A stretch of 64,000 nucleotides of DNA from Roseivirga sp. E12 (GCF_017592825.1 NZ_JAGFMD010000008.1:124001-188000), one strand, 5' to 3'. Positions 42,877 through 52,970 are shown, counted from the stretch's first letter. A program made the numbers and translations. Notes: generated by a model not told the origin, from the sequence alone.

Positions 42877-44036
42877 TATATAGCTCTTGCTGTATTTCTT
42901 AATTCTCCGTTAATAGCTGATAAATCTTCTTGTTCACCACGACTGACACTCAAAATGATACCAAGCGCAAGCCCTGTGAATAAAAGGGATGTTCCTCCCA
43001 TACTAATAAGTGGTAATGTTTGACCCGTTACTGGTCCTAACCCCACTACTACTCCAATATTTACTAATGCTTGTATTACTATAGCGAAGCTCAAGCCTGC
43101 CGATAGTAATCCTCCAAATGCTCGATCGCTGTTCGCCACAACCCGCATACCCCGGTAGAGTAACACGAGGTATAAAAAGAGCACAAACACTCCACCTATA
43201 ATTCCATATTCTTCGATGATAATCGCGAATACAAAATCTGAGAATGCTTCTGGCAACCTATTACGTTGAACGCTTTTACCAGGGCCTTTACCTAAGACTC
43301 CGCCTGTCGCTATAGCGATATAAGATTGCTCTACTTGATAAGGCGTATCACCATTAACGAAATTGGTCATACGACTCATTCCTGTCCCGCCTCTTTGTCC
43401 GAATTGGATGGCCAAGACCCCAGCAAAGAAGCCCACCACAACCAGCATTGCTAAGTATTTCATTGGTACACGACCGATGAAAAGTAAAAGCATGCAGGTC
43501 ATAAAAAGCAGGACTGCAGTTGAGATATTGGTCATGGCGATAAGGCCACAAATACCTCCGCACCATGCGAGCATTGGAATCAAGGATTCTTTTATGTCCG
43601 TAATTTTCTGCTGGCGTTTTGCGAGCATAGTTGCCAATGCAGCTATCAGAGCAAGTTTGGCTAAATCTGATGGTTGAAATTGAAGGCCTATAAAAGGAAG
43701 GTCGATCCACCTGTTAGCCTCGTTAATCCTAGAACCATATTGCCATGCATATAACAATAGAGGTGCTGAAACGATCAACGCGTATTTAGTAAGCTTAGAA
43801 TAATATCTGTAGTCAATCTTATGAGCAATCCACATCACAAATAGTGAAAGGACCACCATTAGTGTATGACGGATTAGGTACTTTTCAGTATTGCCATCTG
43901 CAAAGCGGTATGCCAGTGAGCCTGCCGCACTGTAGACCACCAATATTCCAATCAAGGAGAGGCAAATCACGACCAGCCAAATGACGGGATCGCCCTGGAT
44001 GTGTTTATCTGTCCATTCTTTGATTCGATGTATCAT
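42876..44036 (-). CDS. ftsW: Peptidoglycan glycosyltransferase FtsW
   Basis: The 386-residue SEDS protein polymerises lipid II at the septum, paired with FtsI. About ten transmembrane helices are visible. Family motifs include RWIDLPFIGLQFQPSDLAKLALI near 92-114 and SDFVFAIIIEEYGIIGG near 265, with the catalytic Asp in the periplasmic loop PYQVEQSYIAIATGG region upstream. The final part GLGPVTGQTLPLISMGGTS near 338 is a clear SEDS end motif. It overlaps murD by 4 bp (ATGA). Confidence 0.95.
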   Translation of the reverse strand: MIHRIKEWTDKHIQGDPVIWLVVICLSLIGILVVYSAAGSLAYRFADGNTEKYLIRHTLMVVLSLFVMWIAHKIDYRYYSKLTKYALIVSAPLLLYAWQYGSRINEANRWIDLPFIGLQFQPSDLAKLALIAALATMLAKRQQKITDIKESLIPMLAWCGGICGLIAMTNISTAVLLFMTCMLLLFIGRVPMKYLAMLVVVGFFAGVLAIQFGQRGGTGMSRMTNFVNGDTPYQVEQSYIAIATGGVLGKGPGKSVQRNRLPEAFSDFVFAIIIEEYGIIGGVFVLFLYLVLLYRGMRVVANSDRAFGGLLSAGLSFAIVIQALVNIGVVVGLGPVTGQTLPLISMGGTSLLFTGLALGIILSVSRGEQEDLSAINGELRNTARAI

Positions 44037-45370
44037 AGTGCTAGCACCGCTTTTTTAAATTTTTCTCCTCTGTCCTCATAGTTCTTGAATAGGTCGAAAC
44101 TTGAGCAGGCTGGAGAAAGCAACACGATATCTCCTGGCAATGCCAATTCTTTCGCCCATCTCACTGCTTTGATCAAATCGTCAGTGGCTTTCACCACTGG
44201 GACAATGTTTTCAAATGAGGTTATGAGTTTCGAATTATCTTTTCCTAAACAGATTAAGGCCTTCACCTTTTCCTGTACCAAAGCCTCTACAAGGCTGTAA
44301 TCATTTCCTTTATCAATACCTCCAGCAATCCATACAATTGGTGTATCGAATGCATCGAGGGCATATTTCACAGAATCTAGATTGGTTGCTTTTGAGTCAT
44401 TGATATACTCTACCTCTTCGAGGTTTCGAACTGGCTCAAGTCGATGGTCTGCATTTCTGAAGGTTTTTAAACCTTTCAAAAGACTTGCCTCGTCAACACC
44501 TGCGATCAAGGCAGCATTTCCAGCGGCCATTGCATTAAGGGCATTATGTAGTCCCTTGATTGAGATATCTGCTCTGGGGGCAGATACCTCAATATCTAAA
44601 GGGACATAAAACAACCTATCATTTTGTATATGTGTTATCTCGGCAGCGTCTCCGCCAAGCGAAAAGGGATGTACATTTAGGCCACGAGTGGCTTTAACAA
44701 TGTCGTCCCCGTAAAGGGAATCATTCTGCCAATAGACAGCATGACGTCCCAGGTGTATAAGGTGAAATATGCGCATCTTCGATGCGATATATTTTTGAAA
44801 GTCATTGTCATATCTATCCAGGTGATCTGGAGTGATATTCAATAAGACTCCTATTTCTAGTTTTAATTCATAGGTATCATCAAGCTGGAAACTGCTTAAT
44901 TCGAGCACATACCAATCATGGCTTTCGGTCAGAACTTGTCGAGCAAAACTTTTACCCACATTGCCTGCCACGCCCACGTTGAACCCTGCCTCTTTCAATA
45001 AGTGATAAGTCAGAAGGGTCGTTGTGGTTTTACCATTGGTACCTGTGATTCCGATTAGCTTGGCATCTGTAAACTTTCCAGCAAACTCTATTTCCGAAAT
45101 GATCAGGTTTCCATTGGCCCTTAAGGCCTTGATCAATGGAGCGCTTTCTGAAATTCCAGGGCTCTTGATCACCAAATCACTTTTCAGAACTCTCTCCTCA
45201 GAGTGTCTGCCTTCTTCGAATTCAATCCCCGCATCCTTAAGTTCAGCTCTATGCTCATTTGCAATAGAACCGTAGTCTGAAACGAACACATCATACCCCT
45301 TAGCTTTCCCTAAAAGGGCAGCTCCTACACCGCTTTCACCGGCTCCGAGTATGACTAATTTTCTATTCAT
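44033..45370 (-). CDS. murD: UDP-N-acetylmuramoylalanine-D-glutamate ligase
   Basis: The 445-residue ligase adds D-glutamate to UDP-MurNAc-L-Ala. It begins MNRKLVILGAGESGVGAALLGK, the MurD N-terminal nucleotide-sugar domain. The P-loop [11 protein letters not shown] is near 108, LELSSFQLDDTYELKLEIGVLLNITPDHLDRY near 155 and YINDSKATNLDS near 303, the MurD signature. Its start lies 15 bp after mraY. Length matches the family (438 in E. coli). Together with murC, murE and murG it supplies most cytoplasmic steps. Confidence 0.97.
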   Translation of the reverse strand: MNRKLVILGAGESGVGAALLGKAKGYDVFVSDYGSIANEHRAELKDAGIEFEEGRHSEERVLKSDLVIKSPGISESAPLIKALRANGNLIISEIEFAGKFTDAKLIGITGTNGKTTTTLLTYHLLKEAGFNVGVAGNVGKSFARQVLTESHDWYVLELSSFQLDDTYELKLEIGVLLNITPDHLDRYDNDFQKYIASKMRIFHLIHLGRHAVYWQNDSLYGDDIVKATRGLNVHPFSLGGDAAEITHIQNDRLFYVPLDIEVSAPRADISIKGLHNALNAMAAGNAALIAGVDEASLLKGLKTFRNADHRLEPVRNLEEVEYINDSKATNLDSVKYALDAFDTPIVWIAGGIDKGNDYSLVEALVQEKVKALICLGKDNSKLITSFENIVPVVKATDDLIKAVRWAKELALPGDIVLLSPACSSFDLFKNYEDRGEKFKKAVLAL

Positions 45371-45385
45371 TTCAATCCTTATCTT

Positions 45386-46600
45386 CTATCTCAATTTGAG
45401 TGTTGCTAGGGCTATAATGGCCAACAGAATTCCTATGATCCAAAATCGTGTTACAATCTTGGCTTCAGGGATTTCCATCTTTTGATAGTGGTGATGTAAA
45501 GGCGACATCTTGAAGATTCGTCTTCCTTCACCGTATTTCTTTTTTGTGTACTTGAAATAGCTCACCTGCATTACCACAGAGAGATTTTCTATCACGAAGA
45601 TTCCACACAACACAGGAATCAAAAGTTCTTTTCTAAGCACTAGAGCTAGTACTGCGATCACTCCCCCAAGAGATAGGCTGCCCGTATCGCCCATAAAGAC
45701 TTGGGCCGGGTAAGAGTTGTACCATAGAAACCCTACACATGCTCCCACAAATGCGGTACAGAAGATCACCAACTCGCCTGAGTTTGGAATGAACATTACA
45801 TTCAAATAATCCGAGAAAATCGCGTTACCTGATATATAAGCCAGAATGGCCAGGGCTAGTCCAATAATGGCTGAAGTTCCAGCAGCAAGGCCATCTATAC
45901 CATCAGTAATGTTAGCTCCGTTGGAGATTGCCGTCACAAAGAAGATTACGATCAGTATGTAGATAGCTGCCGTTATCAGGTCATTCTCTGTTGGATTAAG
46001 TTTGCTATAATCAAGCTCATTATCCTTTACAAAAGGAATTGTAGTGGTCGTTGACTTAGCATCTGTATAAGTTGGGGTAACCTCTTCAGTTTGAGCGTCA
46101 GTCCCAGTAACTTCATCGAATTCTCTTACTACCACAGCATCGCTGAAATAGAGCGTAGAACCGACTATCAATCCGACTAGGATTTGACCAACTACTTTGA
46201 ACTTTCCAGCGAGACCTGCCTTATTCTTTCTAAAGACCTTGATGTAATCATCTAGAAAGCCAATAGCTCCCAAAATGATTGTGGTACCCAAAAGGAGTAT
46301 CACATAGATGTTTTCTAGCCGAGCAAATAAGAGGGTCGGTACTACAATCGCTGCAATGATGATAAGACCTCCCATTGTTGGGGTGCCTTTTTTCTCCATT
46401 TGACCAGTTAATCCCAGGTCGCGAATAGACTCTCCAACTTGTTTCTTTTGAAGCATGTTGATCAATCTTCGACCAAAAACAATGGTAATCAGCAGCGAAA
46501 TGAGCGTAGCCATACCCGCCCTAAAGGAGATATACTGGAAAACACCAGCTCCAATCAGGTCAAACTCTCTATCCAAATAGTCGAACAAGTAGTATAACAT
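45386..46600 (-). CDS. mraY: Phospho-N-acetylmuramoyl-pentapeptide transferase
   Basis: The 404-residue integral membrane enzyme moves phospho-MurNAc-pentapeptide to undecaprenyl phosphate, making lipid I. Catalytic Asp motifs are [17 protein letters not shown] near 115 and [16 protein letters not shown] near 230. About ten transmembrane helices are visible; [11 protein letters not shown] near 365 is the cytoplasmic His-rich motif. Between about 150 and 205 there is an insert of about 50 polar residues ([20 protein letters not shown]) absent from E. coli MraY (360 aa). The gene shares one base with murE; murF, usually between them, is missing here. Confidence 0.96.
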   Translation of the reverse strand: MLYYLFDYLDREFDLIGAGVFQYISFRAGMATLISLLITIVFGRRLINMLQKKQVGESIRDLGLTGQMEKKGTPTMGGLIIIAAIVVPTLLFARLENIYVILLLGTTIILGAIGFLDDYIKVFRKNKAGLAGKFKVVGQILVGLIVGSTLYFSDAVVVREFDEVTGTDAQTEEVTPTYTDAKSTTTTIPFVKDNELDYSKLNPTENDLITAAIYILIVIFFVTAISNGANITDGIDGLAAGTSAIIGLALAILAYISGNAIFSDYLNVMFIPNSGELVIFCTAFVGACVGFLWYNSYPAQVFMGDTGSLSLGGVIAVLALVLRKELLIPVLCGIFVIENLSVVMQVSYFKYTKKKYGEGRRIFKMSPLHHHYQKMEIPEAKIVTRFWIIGILLAIIALATLKLR

Positions 46601-48069
46601 CAGTTCTGCTTGTGGATTAGGTTTAACATTTCACTCAAAATCTCACGGTCGTCAAAATCTGATCTCTCTCCTTTGACTTCCTGATAAGTCTCATGCCCTT
46701 TACCAGCCACAAGAATGATGTCTTTTGGTTCTGCCAAAGCAGCAGCAGTCTTAATCGCTTCTTTGCGGTCTTCGATGATCAAAGTCTTTTTGTAATTGGA
46801 TGGTGAAACACCTTCCTGCATGTCCTTAATAATGGCCATGGGTTCTTCAAATCGTGGATTGTCAGAAGTCAAAACCACCTTATCGCTTAGGTCGCAAGCA
46901 ATTTTGGCCATTACCGGACGCTTGGCTGTATCTCTGTTTCCTCCACAGCCTACAACGGTGATTACCTTCTCATTCCCGGTACGAAATGCTTTGATAGTCA
47001 AAAGAACATTTTCCAAGGCATCTGGAGTATGCGCATAATCTACTAAGGCAGTGATTCCTGTTTCAGTAATCACCTGTTCGAACCTTCCCGGAGCAGGATC
47101 AAGGCTTGACAACTCTTGTAGAACATCTGACTCATCCTCGCCCAATAAGACTGCGGTACCGAGAACCGCTAAGAGGTTATAGGCATTGAAATCACCTATT
47201 AGTTTGAACCAGACGTTTTGTCCATTGATATCTAGCTCAAGTCCTTCCAGCGTGTTGGATAGAATTCGTGCTTTATAGTCTGCGAGACTCTTTAAGGCGT
47301 ATTTGTGCTTCGATGCCTTTGTATTTTGAAGCATCACCATGCCTCGTTTATCGTCAGCATTTATTAATGAAAACGCGCTTGAGGAGAGGCCATCAAACAA
47401 TAGTTTCTTTGCCTTGATGTATTCATCGAAGGTTTTGTGATAGTCTAAATGCTCATGACTGAGATTAGTGAAAACCGCACCTTCATATTTTAGACCAGCG
47501 ATTCTTCGTTGCACAATGGCGTGCGAGCTTGACTCCATGAAACAATGCGTACAACCTTTAGCTACCATATTCGCCAACATCTTATTGAGTGTGATGGCGT
47601 CAGGCGTAGTATGTGTTGCAGGAATTACCTCATCATTAATTTTATTCTCAACAGTAGAAAGTAGCCCAGTATTATAGCCCAGCGCTCTGAATAGTTGATA
47701 GAGCAAGGTTGCACAGGTAGTCTTACCGTTAGTTCCGGTAATGCCTACGAGCTTTAGTTTTTCTGATGGGTTTCCGTAAAAATTGGAAGCCATTACTCCA
47801 AGGGCTTCAGCAGAGTCAGCCACTTGAATTAGAGCGATATCATCAATGGTTGTTTCTGGCAGTTGCTCACAAACAATTGCCACGGCTCCTTGATCGATCG
47901 CCTTGTCAATAAAGTCATGACCATTAACCTGGGTTCCAGAAACAGCGATAAAGACACTCCCTACATCTACCTTTCGAGAGTCAAAGGCAAGCTGAGTCAC
48001 CTCGGTTTCCATATTACCGGCAACCGACTGTAACGATACTTTATATAATATGTCCTTTAACTGTGGCAT
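46600..48069 (-). CDS. murE: UDP-N-acetylmuramoyl-L-alanyl-D-glutamate-2,6-diaminopimelate ligase
   Basis: The 489-residue ligase adds the third stem residue. The P-loop [11 protein letters not shown] is near 110 and [21 protein letters not shown] near 205. The motif DNPRFEEP near 405 contains DNPR, the marker for enzymes that use meso-diaminopimelate rather than lysine, so this cell wall should be of the mDAP type. The first 25 residues ([20 protein letters not shown]) give the UDP-MurNAc domain. It shares one base with ftsI upstream and one with mraY downstream. Confidence 0.96.
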   Translation of the reverse strand: MPQLKDILYKVSLQSVAGNMETEVTQLAFDSRKVDVGSVFIAVSGTQVNGHDFIDKAIDQGAVAIVCEQLPETTIDDIALIQVADSAEALGVMASNFYGNPSEKLKLVGITGTNGKTTCATLLYQLFRALGYNTGLLSTVENKINDEVIPATHTTPDAITLNKMLANMVAKGCTHCFMESSSHAIVQRRIAGLKYEGAVFTNLSHEHLDYHKTFDEYIKAKKLLFDGLSSSAFSLINADDKRGMVMLQNTKASKHKYALKSLADYKARILSNTLEGLELDINGQNVWFKLIGDFNAYNLLAVLGTAVLLGEDESDVLQELSSLDPAPGRFEQVITETGITALVDYAHTPDALENVLLTIKAFRTGNEKVITVVGCGGNRDTAKRPVMAKIACDLSDKVVLTSDNPRFEEPMAIIKDMQEGVSPSNYKKTLIIEDRKEAIKTAAALAEPKDIILVAGKGHETYQEVKGERSDFDDREILSEMLNLIHKQN

Positions 48070-50174
48070 TAACCTAGTTCCAATCTTATCTGTGCTCCTT
48101 CGCTTATTCGTCTACCGGCCGTAACAGACTGCTTACGCACCCTACCCGTGCCGGTAATCGAAACTTTTAACCCTAAATTCTCCAAGATGTAAACCGCATC
48201 TCTTAATGTCATTCCTTGCACATTGGGCACAAGGTTTTCGTTATCATGGTTCTCTTTCCAAATGATGGCATTATTACTCACACTCGACCTAACCCATTCT
48301 GTTTGGACATCTTCTCCAATATGATTTGAGATTCCAAGTTGATTGCACAACTCGTTGAGTTCGTCAAACTTTCCTGCTCTGATAAATGGGAACTTACCTT
48401 CACTAGCGAGAAGATTAGATTCGAATGAATCATGGATGTCAAGGTTCTGAGCGTAGATCATATCTGCGATCTCCTTAAAGACAGGAGCAGACACATCACC
48501 ACCAAATCGATTCCAGCCATCAGGACTATCGATGATTACAATACAACTGTAGAGCGGGTTTTCGGCAGGGAAATAACCCGCAAAAGAGGCATAATACTTC
48601 TGCTTAGTATATCTACCGTTAATAAGCTTTTGAGCCGTACCCGTTTTTCCAGCAATCTTATAAATGTCATTTTTAATATTCTTCGCTGTGCCTCTTTCCA
48701 CTACACCTTCTAACATCTGCCTTAACTTGGCCAAGGTTTCTTTAGAAGCAATTCTTTTATTCAACACCTTCGACTCAAACACCTCTACTGGCCGATCAGC
48801 TCGGTTGATGCTTTTAACCAAAATGGGCTGAATCATTTTACCGTCATTGGCGACAGCATTATATAAGGTTAGTGTTTGCAGTGGAGTTAACTGCGTTTCA
48901 TAACCAACAGATATCCAAGGTAAAGTCACATCTGACCAAGAAGGATCGTCAGTGTCTTTTATATAAGGAACTCCCTCACCCATTAATTGAAAGCCCAATG
49001 GTTTTCCAAAGCCAGTTCCCTTAATGATATCTATAAACTCTTGTGGGTTATCACCAAAATTTTCTTCAACCAAGCGCGCAGTGCCTACATTCGAAGACTT
49101 GATAAACACATCTTCCACGCTAAGCATACCATAACCACCTCTATGAGCATTGGCATCCGTCATTACGCGATCACTGAATTCAAAAGTACCTTCACCGGTA
49201 TCAATAGAATCTGTTAGTTCAACTTTACCTGCCTCGAGTAAGGCGAGCATTGATGCTAGTTTGAAAGTAGAACCTGGATCATTGTTCTCTGCTACGGCAA
49301 AATTGTGATTCTCTGCATAAGTACCCTTTGAAGTTCTCTTAAGGTTGGAAATGGCTTTGATCTCGCCAGTTTTCACCTCCATAAGCACAACGGTTCCATA
49401 AGCAGCATTGTACTTTGAAACTGTTTTTAAAAGCGCATTTTGGGCTACATCTTGAAGATTAATATCAATGGTTGTATGCACATCATAGCCATTGATTGGC
49501 TTGATATCAGATGGGGCATTGACAGGCATCCAATTGTTTCCAGCAACCTTCTGAAACAACCCTTCGCCATTTTGACCAGCGAGGTAATTATTGAAACTTC
49601 TCTCAACGCCTACCCCAACATTGTCTTCGTTTAAGTAGCCAATTGTTCTTTCTGCTAATTTTCTGAATGGATTGTGTCTTCTATCTTCTTTATTGAAAAT
49701 GACACCACCTCTCATTTGACCCAAATTGAAAATAGGCCAAGTCTCGAGCTCCTGCTTTTCTTGGTAATTGAGAAGTCTGTTATTTAGGACTAGATATCTT
49801 CTTTTAGTCTGCCGGGCCTCCGAGATCTTCTTCTGATAGTAGTCTGAAGAATGATCTCGGAAAAATGCCGACAATAGGTGTGAAAGGGAGTCTAATTTAG
49901 ACGTAAATATCTCATCGTCAACAAGTGACGGGTCAAATGCTAGTTTATAGAAAGGCAGTGATGTAGCCAGCAGATCGTTTCCGCTTGCGTAAATACTTCC
50001 TCTCGTTGCTTTTATCTTTCGGTAGTCAAGACTAAATGTCTCGGCCTTTTCTCTCCAAACATCTCCTTCGATTATCTGGATATCCACCAAACGGTAGACT
50101 ACGGCCAATACGAATAGTACAGCTACCAAAAAAGCGATCCGGACCCTGAGTAATATGGATTTCTTAATATTCAT
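48069..50174 (-). CDS. ftsI: Division-specific penicillin-binding protein (transpeptidase) with PASTA domain
   Basis: The 701-residue class B PBP crosslinks septal peptidoglycan. A transmembrane helix is at about 8-27 and the dimerisation domain follows. The catalytic S302-T-F-K is the SxxK Ser, SSN near 361 is the SxN motif and K510-T-G is the KTG motif. After about 640 the protein ends with one PASTA domain (VPNVQGMTLRDAVYILENLGL), as in Bacteroidota FtsI and in Gram-positive PBP2x, whereas E. coli FtsI (588 aa) lacks it. It overlaps ftsL by 11 bp and pairs with FtsW. Confidence 0.96.
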   Translation of the reverse strand: MNIKKSILLRVRIAFLVAVLFVLAVVYRLVDIQIIEGDVWREKAETFSLDYRKIKATRGSIYASGNDLLATSLPFYKLAFDPSLVDDEIFTSKLDSLSHLLSAFFRDHSSDYYQKKISEARQTKRRYLVLNNRLLNYQEKQELETWPIFNLGQMRGGVIFNKEDRRHNPFRKLAERTIGYLNEDNVGVGVERSFNNYLAGQNGEGLFQKVAGNNWMPVNAPSDIKPINGYDVHTTIDINLQDVAQNALLKTVSKYNAAYGTVVLMEVKTGEIKAISNLKRTSKGTYAENHNFAVAENNDPGSTFKLASMLALLEAGKVELTDSIDTGEGTFEFSDRVMTDANAHRGGYGMLSVEDVFIKSSNVGTARLVEENFGDNPQEFIDIIKGTGFGKPLGFQLMGEGVPYIKDTDDPSWSDVTLPWISVGYETQLTPLQTLTLYNAVANDGKMIQPILVKSINRADRPVEVFESKVLNKRIASKETLAKLRQMLEGVVERGTAKNIKNDIYKIAGKTGTAQKLINGRYTKQKYYASFAGYFPAENPLYSCIVIIDSPDGWNRFGGDVSAPVFKEIADMIYAQNLDIHDSFESNLLASEGKFPFIRAGKFDELNELCNQLGISNHIGEDVQTEWVRSSVSNNAIIWKENHDNENLVPNVQGMTLRDAVYILENLGLKVSITGTGRVRKQSVTAGRRISEGAQIRLELG

Positions 50175-50535
50175 TGTCTTCTACAATGATTTTAGCCGGT
50201 GGCTCCATACTCTCCTCTAAACCAAGTGCTTTTACCTTCTTGGCTACTTCTGACTGCTTACTACTGTACATGTAGTTAGCCTCCAGCGTGGTCACGTCTG
50301 CTCTAAGGTCTTCGACTTCGTCTTCCAACTTATCGATGTGCCTCACGGTTCGCTCTGCATAGTGATTGTTCCAAACATAGAACACACCTAACAGTACCGT
50401 GAAAGCCACCTTTGGCAAGTGCTTAACAGGAAGTCCTGAATTTAAAGACTGGCCTAGCTTTGCAGACAAGAAGCCGAAGAACCCTCTGCCCTTGGGCTTA
50501 TCGTTTTCTCTGACTCTAAATCTGTTTTCAGCCAT
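50164..50535 (-). CDS. ftsL: FtsL-like cell division protein
   Basis: The 123-residue protein has a charged cytoplasmic N-terminus (about 1-40), one transmembrane helix at about 45-58 (PKVAFTVLLGVFYVW) and a coiled-coil periplasmic part (HIDKLEDEVEDLRADVTTLEANYMYSSKQSEVAKK). This plan, with its place between rsmH and ftsI, fits FtsL. It would form the FtsQLB complex that activates FtsWI. Sequence similarity in this family is weak, so the call rests on layout and architecture. It starts 2 bp after the rsmH stop. Confidence 0.85.
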   Translation of the reverse strand: MAENRFRVRENDKPKGRGFFGFLSAKLGQSLNSGLPVKHLPKVAFTVLLGVFYVWNNHYAERTVRHIDKLEDEVEDLRADVTTLEANYMYSSKQSEVAKKVKALGLEESMEPPAKIIVEDNEY

Positions 50536-50537
50536 CT

Positions 50538-51446
50538 TTATATTCGCTCAGCTATCCGGAGCTTAGCACTCCTAGATCTACTGTTAGCTTTTAATTCCTG
50601 TTGATTCGGTTGTATTAGTTTTCTATTCACAGCCCGCAAGGGCTTTATTTCGTTTCCGAAAAAATCTTTCTCCACATCGCCAAAAATCTTTCCTTTGTTA
50701 ATGAAGTTTTTAACCATCCGATCTTCAAGTGAGTGATAACTCATTACCACCAACCTGCCATCAGGCTTGAGCATTTCGGCCGACTGTGTTAAGAAGTCTT
50801 CCAAAGCACCCATTTCATCATTAACCTCTATTCTCAATGCCTGAAATACCTGAGCGTAGTATTTATTCTCTCTACCTCTTGGCGCATATTTTTCTAGCAA
50901 AGCAATCAAGTCGAAGGTGGTTTTGAATGGCTCCGAAAATCGTTCTGAAACAATTGCCGCAGCCAGCGTTTTGGCATTTTTCACCTCACCGTAAATTCCC
51001 AGAATACGATGAAGCTCTCTCTCTTCGTAAGTATTGACTATCATTGCTGCAGTCAACTCACCTCCTCTATCCATCCTCATGTCGAGCTCTGCATCTCCGC
51101 GAATTGAAAACCCGCGAGATACTTCATCGATCTGATGTGACGAAATGCCTAAATCAGCCAAAATACCGTCAACTTTATTGACACCATACAACTTTAAATA
51201 CCGTCTCAGGTGTCGAAAATTGGCTTGTATAAATGTGAAAGAACGATTATCAATTTTTGAGGCATTTGCCTTAGCATCATCATCTTGGTCAAAGCTTAAA
51301 AGCCTGCCCACATCTGATATATGCTTCAGCATTTCAATCGAATGACCTCCGCCTCCAAAGGTCACATCTACATAAATTCCGTCAGGTTTGATTGCCAGCC
51401 CTTCGATGCATTCCTGCAACATTACCGGCACGTGATATTCAGCCAT
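50538..51446 (-). CDS. rsmH: 16S rRNA (cytosine-1402-N4)-methyltransferase
   Basis: The 302-residue enzyme methylates C1402 of 16S rRNA in the decoding centre. It starts MAEYHVPVMLQECIEGL and the SAM-binding motif DVTFGGGGHS is near 29. DGILADLGISSHQIDEVSRGFSIRGDAELDMRMDR near 98 and YAQVFQALRIEVNDEMG near 215 are family signatures. Length is normal. It follows mraZ by 5 bp as in most bacteria (older name mraW). Confidence 0.97.
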   Translation of the reverse strand: MAEYHVPVMLQECIEGLAIKPDGIYVDVTFGGGGHSIEMLKHISDVGRLLSFDQDDDAKANASKIDNRSFTFIQANFRHLRRYLKLYGVNKVDGILADLGISSHQIDEVSRGFSIRGDAELDMRMDRGGELTAAMIVNTYEERELHRILGIYGEVKNAKTLAAAIVSERFSEPFKTTFDLIALLEKYAPRGRENKYYAQVFQALRIEVNDEMGALEDFLTQSAEMLKPDGRLVVMSYHSLEDRMVKNFINKGKIFGDVEKDFFGNEIKPLRAVNRKLIQPNQQELKANSRSRSAKLRIAERI

Positions 51447-51451
51447 TCTCT

Positions 51452-51898
51452 TTAGTCATCAGCCAAGTATTTTTCGGCCAACTTCGAATACTCTGAAGCA
51501 TCATTGATGAGGTTTTCTTCGTACAGGTCTGGATTCCAGATTTCAACTCTATTTCCCAACCCCACAAGCACAACTTCTTTTGTCAAATCAGCATATTCCA
51601 GCATACGTTTCTGAATATTGATTCTTCCAGCACTATCTAACTCAACTTCTGCATTCCCTCTAAAAAAACTGCGCTGAAACTTTCGATACTCTTCATTGAA
51701 TTCACTCAACGACCGAACACGATTGATAATCTTTTTATACTCGATCATAGGATATAAAATCAAGCAGGCCTCGAAACCTCGTCTTAAGACGAGCTCTTGA
51801 TTAGCCACATCAGGTAATGCCGCCTTCACCTTTGCAGGTAAAGCCAACCTTCCTTTTGCATCTAGCTTGCAGTCATATTCTCCAGTAAAAAAAGACAT
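51452..51898 (-). CDS. mraZ: Transcriptional regulator MraZ
   Basis: The 148-residue protein has two AbrB/SpoVT-like beta domains, seen in DAKGRLALPAKVKAALP near 11-27 and DSAGRINIQKRMLEYADL near 88-105, each holding the DxxGR core. MraZ forms a ring-shaped oligomer that binds tandem repeats upstream of its own operon and represses the dcw cluster. It is the first gene of the cluster, and the repeats found just upstream (51931-51970) are its likely target. Length matches the family. Confidence 0.96.
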   Translation of the reverse strand: MSFFTGEYDCKLDAKGRLALPAKVKAALPDVANQELVLRRGFEACLILYPMIEYKKIINRVRSLSEFNEEYRKFQRSFFRGNAEVELDSAGRINIQKRMLEYADLTKEVVLVGLGNRVEIWNPDLYEENLINDASEYSKLAEKYLADD

Positions 51899-52270
51899 TA
51901 CACACCTGAACTAATACAAAGATATAAAAACTCTCCACATTGCCCCACTCTTTTCCACTTTTTCACACTTTTTCTTAAAAATGACGATTTTCAATCTAAA
52001 AGACAAGTATTCTGGATTATTAGCCAAGATGCGTACATGGATCTATAAGAAACATAAATCACTGAAATACAGATATTTAATTTTTACTCGGTTGACAAAA
52101 TTGGGCGTCAGGTAGAAAAATGTTTGAAAGTGGAGTGAAGTGTCATGACAAATAGAAAATCCATCCTTTTACAGACTTACAGTGTCTAACTAGTGGCTGA
52201 AAACAAGAATATCAGACCAAATGGGTCACTAAATCCGTTTAATGATTAGTTTCGCACCAAGCCTATAATT
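51899..52270. other. Divergent intergenic region upstream of mraZ and a lipoprotein gene
   Basis: The 372 bp between mraZ (minus) and the small lipoprotein gene (plus) hold the mraZ promoter and repeat array (51917-51970). On the other side TAGTTTCG (52247-52254) is a one-mismatch -7 element 16 bp before the lipoprotein ATG. Between about 51975 and 52240 I see no gene or repeat. Confidence 0.55.
51917..51970 (-). promoter_or_regulatory. dcw promoter with four 10-bp-spaced MraZ-type repeats
   Basis: Read on the minus strand, TATCTTTG (51924-51917) is a perfect -7 element. Upstream, GTG triplets (CAC on the plus strand) begin at 51936, 51946, 51956 and 51966, exactly 10 bp apart, in units such as AAAGTGTGAA, AAAGTGGAAA, AGAGTGGGGC and AATGTGGAGA. 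Known MraZ sites are tandem TGGGN or AAAGTG-type repeats with the same 10-bp period. The array covers the -33 region, which fits self-repression. Confidence 0.78.
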
Positions 52271-52831
52271 ATGAAAAAAGTATTCCTATTCACTCTAATC
52301 TCTGCTTGCCTTTTCACGGGTTGTGATGCTACAGATGATGTATCGACCGAAGTTGGTGCAGTTGCTATGTACATAGTAGATTATTCCAGCAACGAACTTC
52401 AGTTCGGAGCAACGTTGAATGTTGCCAAAGTGTCCTCTACTTTGACATCACTGCCCGTTTCGGCAAGCATCACTCAACCAACAAATGACCTCAATGGTGC
52501 TGTGAGCCTCGTACTTAACACTACGGGAGACCAACTTTTCGATGGAGAGTTATCAGAACAAGGTACTTCACGAATTTTTACCCCTGTCTTACTATCCCCT
52601 AATGACTTTTTCGAACTCGAGAGCCCTGTTGGTTACCCTAGTCAGCTGAGTGTTCTTGACATTGAAGGGCCATACAATTTATCTTTTGAAACCCTATGGC
52701 AGGCAATTGACCACTTAAGCCTTACACAAATCTTTCTAAATCAGGGAGGATTGTTTGGGCGATACCTCTATCAGCCTTCGCCTAATGTCAGTGAACAGTG
52801 GAAATGGGTAATCATTATGTATGTACCCTAA
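52271..52831 (+). CDS. Small uncharacterised lipoprotein
   Basis: The 186-residue protein starts MKKVFLFTLISACLFTGCDA, a lipoprotein signal with the lipid Cys at 18. I recognise no domain. The rest is rich in Ser, Thr, Leu and Val in short strands (VAMYIVDYSSNELQFGATLNVAKV), suggesting a beta fold, and contains no Cys outside the signal. The region near 120-135 (LSVLDIEGPYNLSFETLWQAIDHL) may be helical. It stands alone, divergent from mraZ, followed after 137 bp by a strong terminator. Function unknown. Confidence 0.72.
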   Translation: MKKVFLFTLISACLFTGCDATDDVSTEVGAVAMYIVDYSSNELQFGATLNVAKVSSTLTSLPVSASITQPTNDLNGAVSLVLNTTGDQLFDGELSEQGTSRIFTPVLLSPNDFFELESPVGYPSQLSVLDIEGPYNLSFETLWQAIDHLSLTQIFLNQGGLFGRYLYQPSPNVSEQWKWVIIMYVP

Positions 52832-52970
52832 TCAGATTCTGGGACAGAGATAGAACAAATAATCAGTATTGAGTAAGGTGACTTGGCTAACTGGTTGTCT
52901 TAATATTAGAAATCGGTACGAACATACGTTTGTTCCTTTTCATACAACTAAACTACAAACTAGTCTGAAG

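Noticed and set aside
43354-43710. 118-codon minus-strand frame within ftsW
   Set aside because: It is an alternative frame inside ftsW with His- and Arg-rich nonsense composition; ftsW is unambiguous.
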